A stretch of DNA of 64,000 nucleotides from positions 826,939 to 890,938 of the forward strand of contig RHPI01002368.1 of the NCBI GenBank assembly GCA_009103225.1. Reading direction: 5' to 3'. A model generated the notes under the pieces. It worked only from the letters and a program-made list of their open reading frames with translations. It searched no databases and was not told the origin of the DNA. The first letter of the stretch is position 1. Each line of letters opens with the position of its first letter. This document shows positions 32,641 to 47,699 of this stretch, piece by piece. Source of the stretch: Chlorokybus atmophyticus. Lineage: Eukaryota; Streptophyta; Chlorokybophyceae; Chlorokybales; Chlorokybaceae. A program made the position numbers and the translations under genes.

Positions 32641-34075
32641 GCACAGTAAATGTGATGTGTATATGCTCATGCATTTAACATGCCAGCAGTGTCGTCAGCA
32701 CATAGAATACAGGCAAAATCAACTATCATTGACCACCGGGCTCAGCTAGCTCACTCCCTCAAACACCAACTGCACTACTGCTACCCCCGTTAGTCATGCA
32801 AGCATGCATTGGCAGTAGCAATCACCTGCCAAGCCACCTTGCATTCAGTCTTCCGCGCAATAGGTGTTACGCATAACAGGCAAGGCATGCTCACTCTCAG
32901 GCTGCTTTGTTGACAGCATGATTACATGGGAGTTCGACTGCTAAGTGTGTGCAGTACTTAAGTGGTTCGCTCATATAGTCAGTCCTTGTGCTCATGAGCC
33001 TTGGGTAAGATGAACTGTACAACGCACTGATAAGCAGCTTGCACAAAGTTGGTCAGTGTACATGCCATCAGTTGGTGCTAATGAGACATGTGGGGTTGAT
33101 GAGAAATGTGTCACACTAGTGTGTGATACAGCAATAATGGATAAGCATGGTTGAAGTGACATGTGTCACACCATGTTGGCATATGCCAATGGCATATGCT
33201 AGTACCTCTTGGAGACCTGTATGGCCAAGGGAATTCGATGTGTCAGCACAGTGTGGGCGAAAAGGCGTTGATGGCTTTTCAGCTCACCTATGGCCAAGTG
33301 GGAAGGCAACAGGGAGAAGTATAAGAAGCTAGACCAGCATGGTTGGGGGTTGAGCTGGACTCAGCCTTGTGCTTACTTGCTGTGTGGGGTGCTTGGCTGA
33401 ACTGTTTAAGGGGCCTTTTTTACCCTCCTATGTGGGGCGTTGCCAAGTGCTAGCTAGGGTTCGAGGTGTTTACCTTGAGGTCAGCACCTGCACTAAAGAG
33501 TAGGCGCCTCCCACTTCTTGCTCATGCTGGTGGAGTTGCTAGCGGTCTTTCTTAACTACCTGTCGTTGTGGACAACCCATGCCTAGCTGGTTCTACCCTT
33601 GTGTATTGCTAAGTGTGCATGCATGTGCATGTGCATGCTGTAGCCTCATACACTGATGGTGTATGTGTATGCCTCTTTTATGTTGAGAGTGTGCATGGCT
33701 TTTGTGCATGCACAATAGCCTTGCATCTGTGTGCATGTGTGGCTGCATCCTTCCAGGGGCATACTGCATGAGTGTGCATGCCACTTGCAGACAGCTGTGC
33801 TGGTTGTGTGCTGCGAGTAGACTCTACGTCCCCGCGGTCCCTAGCATAAGCGACGGCGCTGCGGTGTACATTAGTGCATTGACTGGCACTTAGTGGTTGA
33901 CATCACACTGAGGTGGTGGTTGTGACAGTAGGCTGGCATGGGCACCAGCAAGAGCGATTAGGACTCCCCGCCCGCCTCTTTTCTGCCTATTGCCGCCGCC
34001 ACTCTTCCACTCGCCAACAACAATAGCCGCCTCCGTCTTGACTGTTGCGCTTTAGGGTTCGTTAGTCACATGGTC
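32641..34075. repeat. Dispersed repeat, copy 2, interrupted by an insertion
   Basis: Its left part (32641-32864) and right part (33928-34075) together match the continuous copy at 24166-24520. The break falls after a TAGG that is repeated at the start of the right part, marking an insertion site. Confidence 0.8.
32865..33927. mobile_element. Solo-LTR-like insertion, 1,063 bp
   Basis: The inserted segment starts TGTTAC and ends GTGACA, the TG...CA inverted ends of LTRs. It is flanked by ATAGG (32860-32864) and GTAGG (33928-33932); the intact copy has GTAGG, so the left side has one change. It has no coding content and no internal LTR pair, which fits a solo LTR. A TATAAG lies at 33319. I did not find its partner element in the window. 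Confidence 0.7.
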
Positions 34076-34079
34076 GCAA

Positions 34080-35360
34080 GCATTGGCACTCGTGCTATGC
34101 ATATGCTGCAGCTCTCCCTTGCTGTCGCTGTGTGTGTGATTATACACCCTAGTGTGTCATCTCTCCTGCATGCTTGCTTGCTTGTGCTTGCTTGCGCGTG
34201 AGCATACTAGCATCATAACCACTGGAAAGCCTTTGTATACATGCACAATATCTAGTAGAAAAGCGTTTCTAAAATTAAAACCCCACAAGACCAAGCCAAG
34301 ACTAAACAACACTTTGGCTTCAATAACTTCCATGAGCCCCATACACGCTCGGTTGTTGCCCATGAGGTACCATCATTGGGGCACTACCGAGTCATCAATT
34401 GCTACCACAACAACCATCATTGTAGCTATGAATGCTCCATCATATATGAAAACCCACAACATCTAATAGTGTGAAACTCATAGCGCTACAAAAACGCAAT
34501 CAACACATGCAAATAGAAGCACACTACAACACTATCTACACATCAACAAAGGGCTGCAACATACAGCGCGCTAGTTTTGACTGGCTTGGTCGGCGTTGAA
34601 GTCGGCAGCGCGAAAGTCCCCTTAAGCAGGTAAAGGTCGCGACACATCCAAGCAATGCTCGACGCTTGCAGCAACAGAGAACGTTGCAGTTGACTGATGC
34701 CTTACCGTGCGTGATGGTGGTTGTGGGGCAGCGCTCCACTCTTGTCTGCCTTGGTCGTTGCTGAAGTCGGCAGCACATAGCCCCCTAAGGAAGATAAAGG
34801 TCGCGACACATCCGAACATCACTGTTGCTTGCTACATGTGCTGCCCATGGATAGCCATATAATTATTACTTATGGTTGGCTTTGCTGCCATGCCACTGCA
34901 GCTGGTTGCAGCCATTGGCTCATCCAAATGCCAGTCCTAATGCAAGCAGCATCATCACATCAAGTGCACTAAGAATGGCAACTACTAGCTACTCTGCTCT
35001 GTACACATGTACGACTACACAACTCATATATGTACACCCCATCCAAACCACAGACTCACGCTTCAGCCCTGTCCTGCATGTCCACATCTTGCAGCTCCTC
35101 ACGCCTCTTGTCACGCCAGCAATTGCTCCCCAAGTCAACCAACCGCCTTCAAGCACTCATTTGGGTGAGGTCATCGGAATTGCCGAGGCTCTAAAACTGA
35201 ACCCGCTGAAGCGCTGTTTAACAATGGGATGACTGGTGCAGGCTCGGGTTCATGTTGGGGTTGAAGCTCAGCCACAACGCTGACAAAGAGCAGTCAGAAT
35301 TCGCAATGAGACCGCAACATGAAAGAACCAAGTGCGTAACAGCTGTCGGAATGGGCTGGC
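34080..35360. other. Gene-free stretch with a 165-bp-period duplication
   Basis: No exon is supportable. GAAGTCGGCAG followed by TAAAGGTCGCGACACATCC occurs at 34598 and again at 34763, a tandem pair with period 165. The open frames at 34536-34822 come from this pair. Confidence 0.5.
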
Positions 35361-35365
35361 TTATT

Positions 35366-38300
35366 TTACATTGGTAGCTCGGCAGCATCAGTTGTCCTAA
35401 CAGTAGCAGCACCCGTATCCGTAATCATGTTCATGGCAGCCTCTGTGCGGGTCTTGTCCATGAACGACAACGGCCTTGGGTTTGTCAGCGTGTTCATCAC
35501 TTGCTCTGTAAAGACAAAGGCTTGGTGAATTACTCAATGCATGTTGCTACATGCATTGAGCAGTTCAACGTGGTTGAACTCCTAGAGAGTGCAGTTCAAC
35601 TCCTTGTGCTTGCTAGCCACAAAAATCAGCATACCTTCCAGCAACTTGAGCTGCTGAGCCACCTGTTCCCTTTCGTGCTCCAGTGCTTCACGCACCTAAA
35701 CACAAGCACAACATGTTGCTGCCAGCCGACGGCTTCATTGTTGTGTTGAAGCAAACGCGGTGTCACAGATGTCGCTCCGCAACAATGATGCATTGGTACA
35801 TTACCGCTTTTAACTCATCCGCGCTGCCACTTAGTAAGGACTCCAATGGTAGCTCCACAGCCTGATACACACACATAACTGTCAAAACAGACAGAATAGA
35901 TCCAAACCCGATTCGTAACCACCATCAACACTATTACCAACACCATTCACACATGGATACACCAGCTGGACACAACTAAGCAACATAACTGAGTGAACCT
36001 GTGTGGCAGCATACACACCTTGCCAGTGGCAACAGCTTCGGCTGCGGCGGTTGCAGCGGCCACAATGGCTGCAGCAGCTGACGCAAAGTACCGAACGGTT
36101 TTAGTCTGCGTGGGTTTGTTGTTAGTGGTGTTAGCCTGGTCTGTCGCCACTCCTCCTTCCTGGACAGCAGGCTGATCATCTGCCAACGTCAGACTCTCCA
36201 TGCCATCACTGTCAATGTTGTTGATGTTGTCGTTGCTCGCCAGCAACACGCCCAAGTGAAGCTCGCCATCCGCCCTCACGGGCGTCAAAGCCAACCATTG
36301 CTTGATACCATCAGAGAGGTCTGCCCACAAAGCCACAAACGCTTCTGCATCTTCAGCCTGCACATGGTACGCATACATGTTTCACCCAAGTAGTTTTAGG
36401 CCATGACTTCAGCTACAAATTCAAAAAGTATGCATATGCACCTCTGTTATGGCAGCGAGGTGCTGCTCCCAGGCATCTCCCATTGTTAAACCATTTCGTG
36501 CATCTGTGGGATCGACCAACAAAGCTGCTCGCAGCTCCTTGAGTTGTGGACCTGCAATGTGTAACAACATGAGCACATAACCAACATGCAAGGACCTATT
36601 GAAGTGGTGCAAGCACGAGAGTTGAGCTTGCCTAGCTCCTGCAGGCTGCTGGCATGCTTCATGTTTCGCCGCCAGCTGTTGCGCCGCGTTCGCCATATCT
36701 TGCGCACGTGGCTCCATGGTATCAACTCTTCCACTTCTAGAGCCTGCAGCCGCATGCACAAGTTCACTCAATACATGTCCATCAGTGGGCTCTAGGTTAT
36801 CTGATGATATAGCCCACCACTTGCAAACCCAGAAGCATAGACAGTACAACAGAAGCACGCCTATATGCATGCATGCTCTCACCTCTTGTACAATCAGCTG
36901 CAACACCTCTTGTCGGCGCTTTTCCATAACTTCTTCCAGAGCAGTTGCAGCTGTGGAAGGAGCTGCTACTGCATCAACAACAAAGACACAGCGCGTAAGC
37001 GCACATCATGCAAGAAGCAACATGAAGCACCAACATCAACAACTCGTACCTGCTGCTGCCTCTGTTATGGAAGGCACTGCAGTGCTCTGATCTGCCAGAG
37101 CCGCCCCTGATGCAGGGCGCATCTCCGGCACTGCTGCATGTGCAGAGGCACCTGTTTTTGGAGACTTTGGTGTTGAAACTTCGCCAGCTGCCTGTGCACC
37201 CTGACAACAAAGCAAAGTAACTCAGGATCGGACTGCAGCCACTGCACGTGCAGGGACAAACAGACGCACACATACAAGCACATACACACTCACACACGCA
37301 TGCACATGCACGCGCAAGCCGCTGATACAGCGTCAATGCAGAAACAGAGTCACAAGCGCTTTGTACCAGAGTTAAGTCTCTCTCAGACTTCTTCTCCTTG
37401 AGCTTGGCTCGTAGCTTTTCCATCTTAGATGCACTTTTCAGAGCCATGTACTGGACTCGCAGAACCTCCGATGTGTCAATGGTGCGTACCTAAACACGCT
37501 CATTGGGTGACTACACCATGGCAACGTGGCTACCTTATTTGCCTTTGTCCCACTTGAATAGAGTTGAATCATTTGCTGTACGAACCAAAGGGAACACCAC
37601 TAACTGGATGCATGCGCAGTGGCAGCTTTTAATATACCGTACCTCGTACCAACCGTTGAGACCCACGTCTGTCACCACAGCACGCCGGTTGTTAAACTTG
37701 GACGGCGTTCGCCTATTTCCAAGGATGATGACCGTCTCTTTCTTCTTGAATGGAAACATGGAGCTAGTGCGACGCTCACCATCCTGTTCGTCATAAGCCC
37801 CCTCCTCCTTGTTAGACTCGTTGTCCTTGTCTTCAACATCCTTGTCCTTCGCCTTTTCATCTCGCCCTTTGAAACTCAACTTCATTTTCTCCTTCATTTT
37901 CTCTTTCCTCTTGAGCTTCCCCTTCTCTTTGTCCTTGCGCATCTCTCTCAACAGCTTCTTCTCTTTGAATCGGGTCTCTCTATCCACCTTCATGGGCTCC
38001 ATAATCATATCCGCAGCCTCTGGCCTCTTGATCTTTCGCCTTTCGGACCTGTCCCTGACCTCAGCAGCAGCAGGAGGCGGCTTGACCCTGGGTGGAGAAG
38101 GGAGAGGCAAGGGCACTCCGGCTGCTGCAGCAGCGGCTGCCAACGCGGCTTTCCTCGCAGCGATCTCTGCATTGGTAGGCCGCCCAGGGCCTTTGCGCTT
38201 GGGGAACTGCAGGAGCACGGATGCGAGGGTAGGCACTGCCACTGGAGGTTGTGTTTGTACAGTGGTTGTGGTGGTAGTGTTGGCTTTCGCTGGAGCAGAG

Positions 38301-41044
38301 ATCGAGGCAACCCGCTTCTCAGATGGCTTGCTGGTCTCCACAAGCTTTGCTGCTGGAGCTTCAACTTGTGTAACATCTGAAGGCTTGGTTTGGGATGCAG
38401 GGGTGGCTGTAACAACGAGTGGTTGATGTGGCTCGGCAAGCTCGGGAGCTTTCTCAGTCTCGGCAGCAGCGGTTTCAGCAGAAGCCTTCACAGCAGGTTC
38501 ATCTTCTGGCTCCTGATGCTCAAGGTTGGGTTGTTCTGCTCCACCTGCTGCTGTCTGTGATGGAATCCCCGCATGCATTGCTGGTGCCTGACTCTCAGCA
38601 GTGCCGGTATCAGGTTGACCTTCCACGCCACCCGCTGGCTCGTCAACAGTCATGGGCTCCTGGTCACCATGCTTGAGCTCCTGCGCAGCAGATGTAGGCT
38701 CTGTTGCTGCTAATTTGGGCAGCTGCATTGCAGGCTTTACAGCTTGCTGCTCTGGGGATGCACGTTTTTCGTGCTCGTGCTCGCCCTCCTCCTTGTCCTC
38801 TTCATCTTCCTCCTCCTCGCCCTCCTCCTCATCATTTTCCTCTTCCTCTTCTTCCTCCTCCTCCCCCTCCTCCTCCTCCTCCTCCTCCTCCTCCTCCTCC
38901 TCCTCCTCATCATCATCATCCTCGTCCTCGTCCTCTAACATGTCCACATCCTCATCCGCGTTGTCGTGCTTCCTATCGCCTCTTCCATCCACAGCTTCAC
39001 GCAGACGTGCCAGCGTTTCTGCTCTCTTAGCAGCCTTCGCAGCCTTTGCCGCTCTAGCTCTGGCTGTTGACAAGGCAATTGCCATCTTTTTGGCGGAAAC
39101 ATTCGCAGCCTGCTCCTGTTTTTCAACCTGGGACTTGGGCTTGCGTCCGGGCTTCTTGCGCTCAGTTGGTGACTTTGATTGTGGGGAAGCTGCTTCTGTT
39201 TCCTTGGAACCCGCAGACTTGGACGTTGTAACTGACTTGGTTTGCGGTGAAGCCGACTCTGCGAGCTTCAACTTTGGCTTCCGGCCGGGTTTCTTGCGCT
39301 CAACCTCTACTGGCTTGGCCTTTGGCTTCGGCCCCGGCTTCTTCCGGACGCTTTCCTCTTCAACGCCTTCCATGTCCAATGATTTTTGCTTCTTACTCAA
39401 CTGTGCTGAAGCATCTTCCTTCTCAGTTAATTGCGCAGCAGCCTTAGGCTTTCGGCCAGGCTTCTTCTTTATCTTCACGGGTGCTGTTGACTTCCACGCA
39501 CCAGACTTGTCATCCACAGCGGCCACTGCCGCTTTTGGCTTTCTGCCAGGTTTTCCTTTCACTTTCACAACTTCAACACTTGGCTTTGGTTTCGGCTTCG
39601 GGCCCGGCTTCTTGTGCACCTTTACTGGAGGTGTCACAGCGTGTCCTTCACCATTTTCCTCGGCCACAACCTTCGGTTTGGGCTTCGGACCCGGCTTCTT
39701 CCGGACTTTTCCTTCTGCTGTCAATGTTTTGCTGCTTTCAACAACAACACCCTTTGGCTTCGGGCCCGGCTTCTTCTTCACTTTGACTGGCGTATTAGCT
39801 TCAGATGGTCCAATCTTTGCTTCGGACCTTGTGCGAATCTGGAGAGTTTCTCCTCCCTCTTGCCCGCTCTTGCCAGTTGCCTCTTTAACCTCTTTGTGCT
39901 TCTTCCACCTCGCAGCAGCTGCGAGCTTCGCGTGCTCTGTTCTTGACATAACTTCCCGAGGCTTTTCACCTCCATCATCATCAGCAGCAGCATCCTCCTG
40001 CGAGCACAGACAATTAACAGCCAGCTTCTGTTGCATACAAAATAATGATACGGCAAACACAATGTGAAAGACTGCAATACCTTGCCATCGTCATGTGGCT
40101 CATCTGCTTCAGAAGTGTCCCCATTGTCAGCCCGCTTGCGCTTGGACAGACGGGACGCATCTTTTGCATCAAGTGCAGCGGCTTGTCGCTGTTGTGCAGG
40201 AGCACATAAGTACAGAACAACATCACTTTGACGAAGACCTCGGCTGTTGGCTCAGCTAACTTGGTGCAATGATGACAAACGGACTTGCACATGTTCTGAC
40301 AACGGCTGACATTGCCAATATCCTGCAAGCAATTATCCATACTAGTTTCGTGTAGAGCGTCCTTGAGAGTAGTCCAACCAGCATTGAAAGTAGTCAACGT
40401 CGCTCATACACTTACATTGCAGTGCAGCGCATTGCAATAGAGCACAGAATAGCGTACTGCAGGGTAGTTCAGTGTGCTGCAGTGTAGTGTGGGTTGGCGC
40501 AGAGTGTAGCACAGAGCAGTGCACTGTACTGTACTGCAGGGTAGTGTAGTAGTGCAATGCAGCGCAGTGTAGTATAGTGAGGTGTGCAGCAGTGCCGTGT
40601 AACGGCGCACATTGGTTCCAAGCTGGTTGGAGCACACTAGCGCATATGCAGCATGCATACTGAAGAACCCTGAGCACAGCAGTCTATCACCAGACACTGG
40701 CGCTTGGTAATGTCAAGTGACTTGTGTAACAACGTGCAGCATGCAGCACACACGTACCACCTGTAGGTTGTTCAGTTAAAAATCCAGCGACGCGCTTTGT
40801 GACATGTACTGTGTCAAGCTGCATTTATGCTAGCATAGGTAATTCACGCATCCTGTTATGAAGATCAACCACTGACTGGCGTTCTGCGCGATGGCTGCAA
40901 ACATGCCACTCACATGCCGTGACACGGATTACCATGCGCATGAAACGCAGTAGTACCAACATTATATCAGTGTCAAAGATGAACCGTCCTACGTTTGTCA
41001 CAATCTCAGCATACCTCTTCGCCATGCTCCGCCGCCAGCTCCAT
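35366..41044 (-). CDS. Large AT-hook, acidic chromatin-associated protein
   Basis: Exons in coding order: 41015-41044 (probable start, MELAAEHGEE), one or more unresolved, 40239-40295, 40081-40188, 37643-39997, 37367-37489, 37050-37200, 36883-36968, 36632-36743, 36442-36551, 36019-36357, 35805-35861, 35635-35695 and 35366-35505. From 40295 on, phases fit and give 1,232 aa. An early CKSVCHHCTK suggests an R1-type (4CXXC) zinc finger. The 785-codon exon holds about nine AT-hooks (KKPGPKPKG, KKPGRKPKA, KGPGRPTN), which bind the minor groove of AT-rich DNA, then about 60 acidic residues (poly-Glu), basic Lys-rich segments and a Tudor-like end, VVTDVGLNGWYEVRTID. The C-terminal exons are helical, with coiled-coil character. 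One intron uses GC-AG (CTAG, then GCAAGC). A nuclear chromatin role is inferred. Confidence 0.75.
40390..40610. repeat. Degenerate GTAGTGCAGT-type repeat
   Basis: Variants of AGTGTAGTG, GTGCAGTGTAG and GCAGTGCA fill about 200 bases. They lie within a 5' intron of the AT-hook gene. Cys/His-rich frames on the minus strand come from this repeat. Confidence 0.6.
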
Positions 41045-41502
41045 CTCTTATGCCAAGGCAGCAACCGCCGCCGCCGCTGCGCTGGGCCAGCTGCGCAGGG
41101 ACGGCGACGGGCCTGTGTTGAAGGCCGCGCACCAGCGCAGCCACTTCCGCACCTACCAGCACGTCTGGGCACACGGCCACCAACACGCCGCCTCCTCCTC
41201 CTCCTCCACCGCCTCCGCCGTCGCCACCCCCGCTGACCCCGCCATGGACAACGCCAACGATACCACAGCTGACGAAAACCCTAATCCCACAAAACCCTAA
41301 TTTCAACCCAGACCGATCCGGCTCGCTGCCCAAACCCGTTCGGAAGCAATTCCGTCAGCACTCAATCTTCCTATGCTGTAATATTGTCACGCTAGCATAG
41401 CGTAACGCTATGCATGTATGACTCAATCGTGATGCAGAGACACGTGTATAAGCATAGCAGCAGCTTACGTGTACACAGGCATTGGTGGCGGCGGCGGCGG
41501 CG
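41045..41502. promoter_or_regulatory. Divergent intergenic region (candidate two-way promoter)
   Basis: About 460 bases separate the proposed start of the AT-hook gene (minus) from the start of the small membrane-protein gene (plus). The half nearest the AT-hook gene is very GC-rich with GCC repeats; the other half is AT-richer. No clear TATA box was found. A plus-strand open frame runs through the GC-rich half and is not called. Confidence 0.4.
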
Positions 41503-42980
41503 ATGGCGGCAGGCAAGGGTGCTGCGATGGCTGAGTACGAGGACGTCAAGCCTGCGCTTCTCCCAGAGGGCGCCGCCCGCGTCAGGCACTACGTCAGGAA
41601 GGCGGCGGCGAGCCTGCCCAGGAGCCCAGGCGAGCTGCGGCAGTGGGCGAAACAGGGCGGAACTCTCCGCACAGCCGGCCTGATCTTGGTAAGTGTGACG
41701 TCAATCACCGTGAGTGGATGTGAGCGCCTTTACTAGCTGGAAGCTCAAGCACATCACTGACGGATGGGCTTGACTGGTTCACGTTAGTTCCAACGTTGTA
41801 TGTGATCAGCTACGGATCTGCCATGGGATATGCTATTTGACATTGCGAGAGTTGGCGGTTGGCTTTGCATGTACTCTTGCTAGCCTGTACCTGCATGCAT
41901 GCATGCATGCAGGTGTGCATGCTTGCATGTTTTGTCCCACCGTTGCAACGCACACATGGCATGCCACATAGTTGATGGCTGCTTTGCCATCAACTATGGA
42001 GTCAAGCTCAAGCGAGTGTGTAGTGGCCAGAGGCTCAGAGAAGTGTCGTTCCACGCAGCATCCCACCCATATGATCCCGCGTGCGTACATGCGTGCATGC
42101 ACACTACAATTGGCACACGTGCGTACATGCGTGACTCATGCATGAGCATACACGGCCACACACGTCTGCGCCCCCGCACGTTTTTGGTACGTATGCATGA
42201 ACTTACATGTGTGCGAGCTCGCACAAGTAAGTTCATGCGTACGTATCATGTCCACGCGCACTCATATGCGCCGTCTCTGGTATGTGTGCATGTGCAAGCA
42301 CATGCATGTACCTGCGAGCAGGCACCTACACGCACACGTGCACGTATGCATATGCGCACTCACTCTTGCACACACGCGCGCGCACGCGCATATGCAGGCA
42401 CACCTACACATATGCGCATACACATATGTATGCATATGCGCATGTTCATGTTACCATCAACAATTGCAGAGTACAGTAACCAAACATCCCTCTGCAGGCA
42501 ACTGGCATACTGTCTATAGCGGTGAGCGCAATAACCGCCTTTCTTCTGCTCGTTTTAGCCGCGACCGCCAATGCGGTGGTGATATCTTTCGTGCTTTGTC
42601 TATCGGCTGTTGGCGCCTTTTTGGCGATGTTTCTGGCTAGCGTATCGGCGATATCCGTCGCAGCCTTCTTCGCCAGCGCAGCTTTCGTCGGCACCGTGGC
42701 GCTGATATCGGCCTTCACAGCTTGCTGTGCCGGGTTTGTCTTAACCATGGTTTGGTTAGCTGTAACTGCGGTCAACGGCTCCATAAAAATGGTACAGAAA
42801 ACATCAGAAAGCCTGCAGCAAAGCCCTATTCTGTCCTCTGCAATAAGCCCGGAGATTGTCCAGTTGAAGCCAATTGACTCGATTGACTCCAACTTTGTTG
42901 AACCCGTGTTGGTGAAAGCCCAACCCGTGTTTGTGGAGCAAGTGTTGGCTCCAACTCTGGCCCAAGCGCAGGAGGCGTGA
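41503..42980 (+). CDS. Small membrane protein with one long hydrophobic core
   Basis: Two exons (41503-41688 and 42498-42980) with a clean GTAAGT donor and CTCTGCAG acceptor encode 222 aa. The first 60 residues are soluble and basic (AAARVRHYVRKAAASLPRSP). Then about 90 nearly unbroken hydrophobic residues follow (AITAFLLLVLAATANAVVIS, SVSAISVAAFFASAAFVGTV), with no charge, and a polar, Val/Pro-rich tail (VEPVLVKAQPVFVEQVLAP). A long uncharged hydrophobic block between soluble ends is the layout of oleosins and promethin/LDAF1-type lipid-droplet proteins. No proline knot is visible, so this is only an analogy. It could also be an ordinary four-helix membrane protein. I chose the ATG at 41503; a second in-frame ATG follows eight codons later. 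Confidence 0.7.
42188..42245. repeat. Nested palindrome in intron
   Basis: Outer arms 42188-42206 and 42227-42245 pair at 18 of 19 positions. They enclose a perfect 16-base palindrome TGTGCGAGCTCGCACA. It lies in the single intron of the small membrane-protein gene, which is otherwise TG/CG alternating. Confidence 0.75.
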
Positions 42981-42999
42981 TGAGAAGGCGTGTGGGTAT

Positions 43000-43830
43000 G
43001 TGTCTCATGTTGGCCAATCTTGGCTTTTGTGTACAATTAGGAACAATTAGGTTTTTGTATTCGTGTGTGCGTGTGTAAGCACACGTTGTCGGGTTCGTTG
43101 GTGTGTAGTTAGCTCCAGTGTTGTTCACCATAAACCACGTGTTGTGTATCTCTTACAGGTAGAGTTGCATTGTCATAATGCCAGTGTGCTAGAGTGTCAT
43201 CAAGTTGTACATACAAACCCGCTGTGGCAGTAAGTGGTCTCCACGCCAGATCGAGAGACCCTGTGTTCGATTGTATATATTTGGCATTGGAATGCTGGAC
43301 TTTGCCACTACTGTGATTGTTGTGAAGTTGTCGTTGTTATGTTTTTCTATGATATATGCTTTGTACACATATAGGCCTTCAGCTTTTCTGTACACAAGTT
43401 CATGCGCACCCATCGCAGTCACACAAAAACACCGCACTATGCCAATGCGTGCTGTGTAACATATATGCAATGTTATGCATGTGACCCCATTGCATTGTGT
43501 ATATACCCACGCACACAACCCACAAGAATGCAAAAGGTATTGTGCTGGCACCAGCCATGAGCATATAACGACCTCACAGTGACAATGTACACATGCAGCC
43601 ATAAGCAGACTGAGCACACCGGGTGCAATATTCACAAAGTAACTTCAGTGCAAATATCACCCAATGAAGGCGGCGAGTGCAGGCCATTCGCCTGCAAGCC
43701 GTGCTAATGGCCGCATCTACCTCACAACACAAACAAATAAGTATTAGCTTACAGCCAGTAAGTACACTATATACCATATATATCCCAAAAAATAAATCAC
43801 TTCCTACTTGGCTCAATTAACATAGACAAG
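43000..43830. other. Intergenic stretch with a tRNA/SINE-like segment
   Basis: No protein exon. At 43217-43270 the plus strand has an A-box-like TGGCAGTAAGTGG, then 27 bases later GTTCGATTG (B-box-like GTTCGANTCC with two mismatches), with GAGAGACCC between them. This is the spacing of a tRNA-derived SINE head. The tail and target duplication were not defined. Confidence 0.4.
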
Positions 43831-43834
43831 TGTG

Positions 43835-47680
<3,846 letters not shown>

Positions 47681-47699
47681 GCCTGTGCACCTGTGATGC

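Noticed and set aside
38652-40067. 471-codon plus-strand ORF rich in Ser, Phe and Pro
   Set aside because: It is the antisense shadow of the AT-hook exon; the repeated GPGF/RPGF units are the complement of the AT-hook codons.
40919-41300. Plus-strand ORF with Ala/Ser-rich segments between the two divergent genes
   Set aside because: It overlaps the GC-rich 5' region of the AT-hook gene, has no ATG with context, and the minus strand gives a start and donor that fit the gene model.
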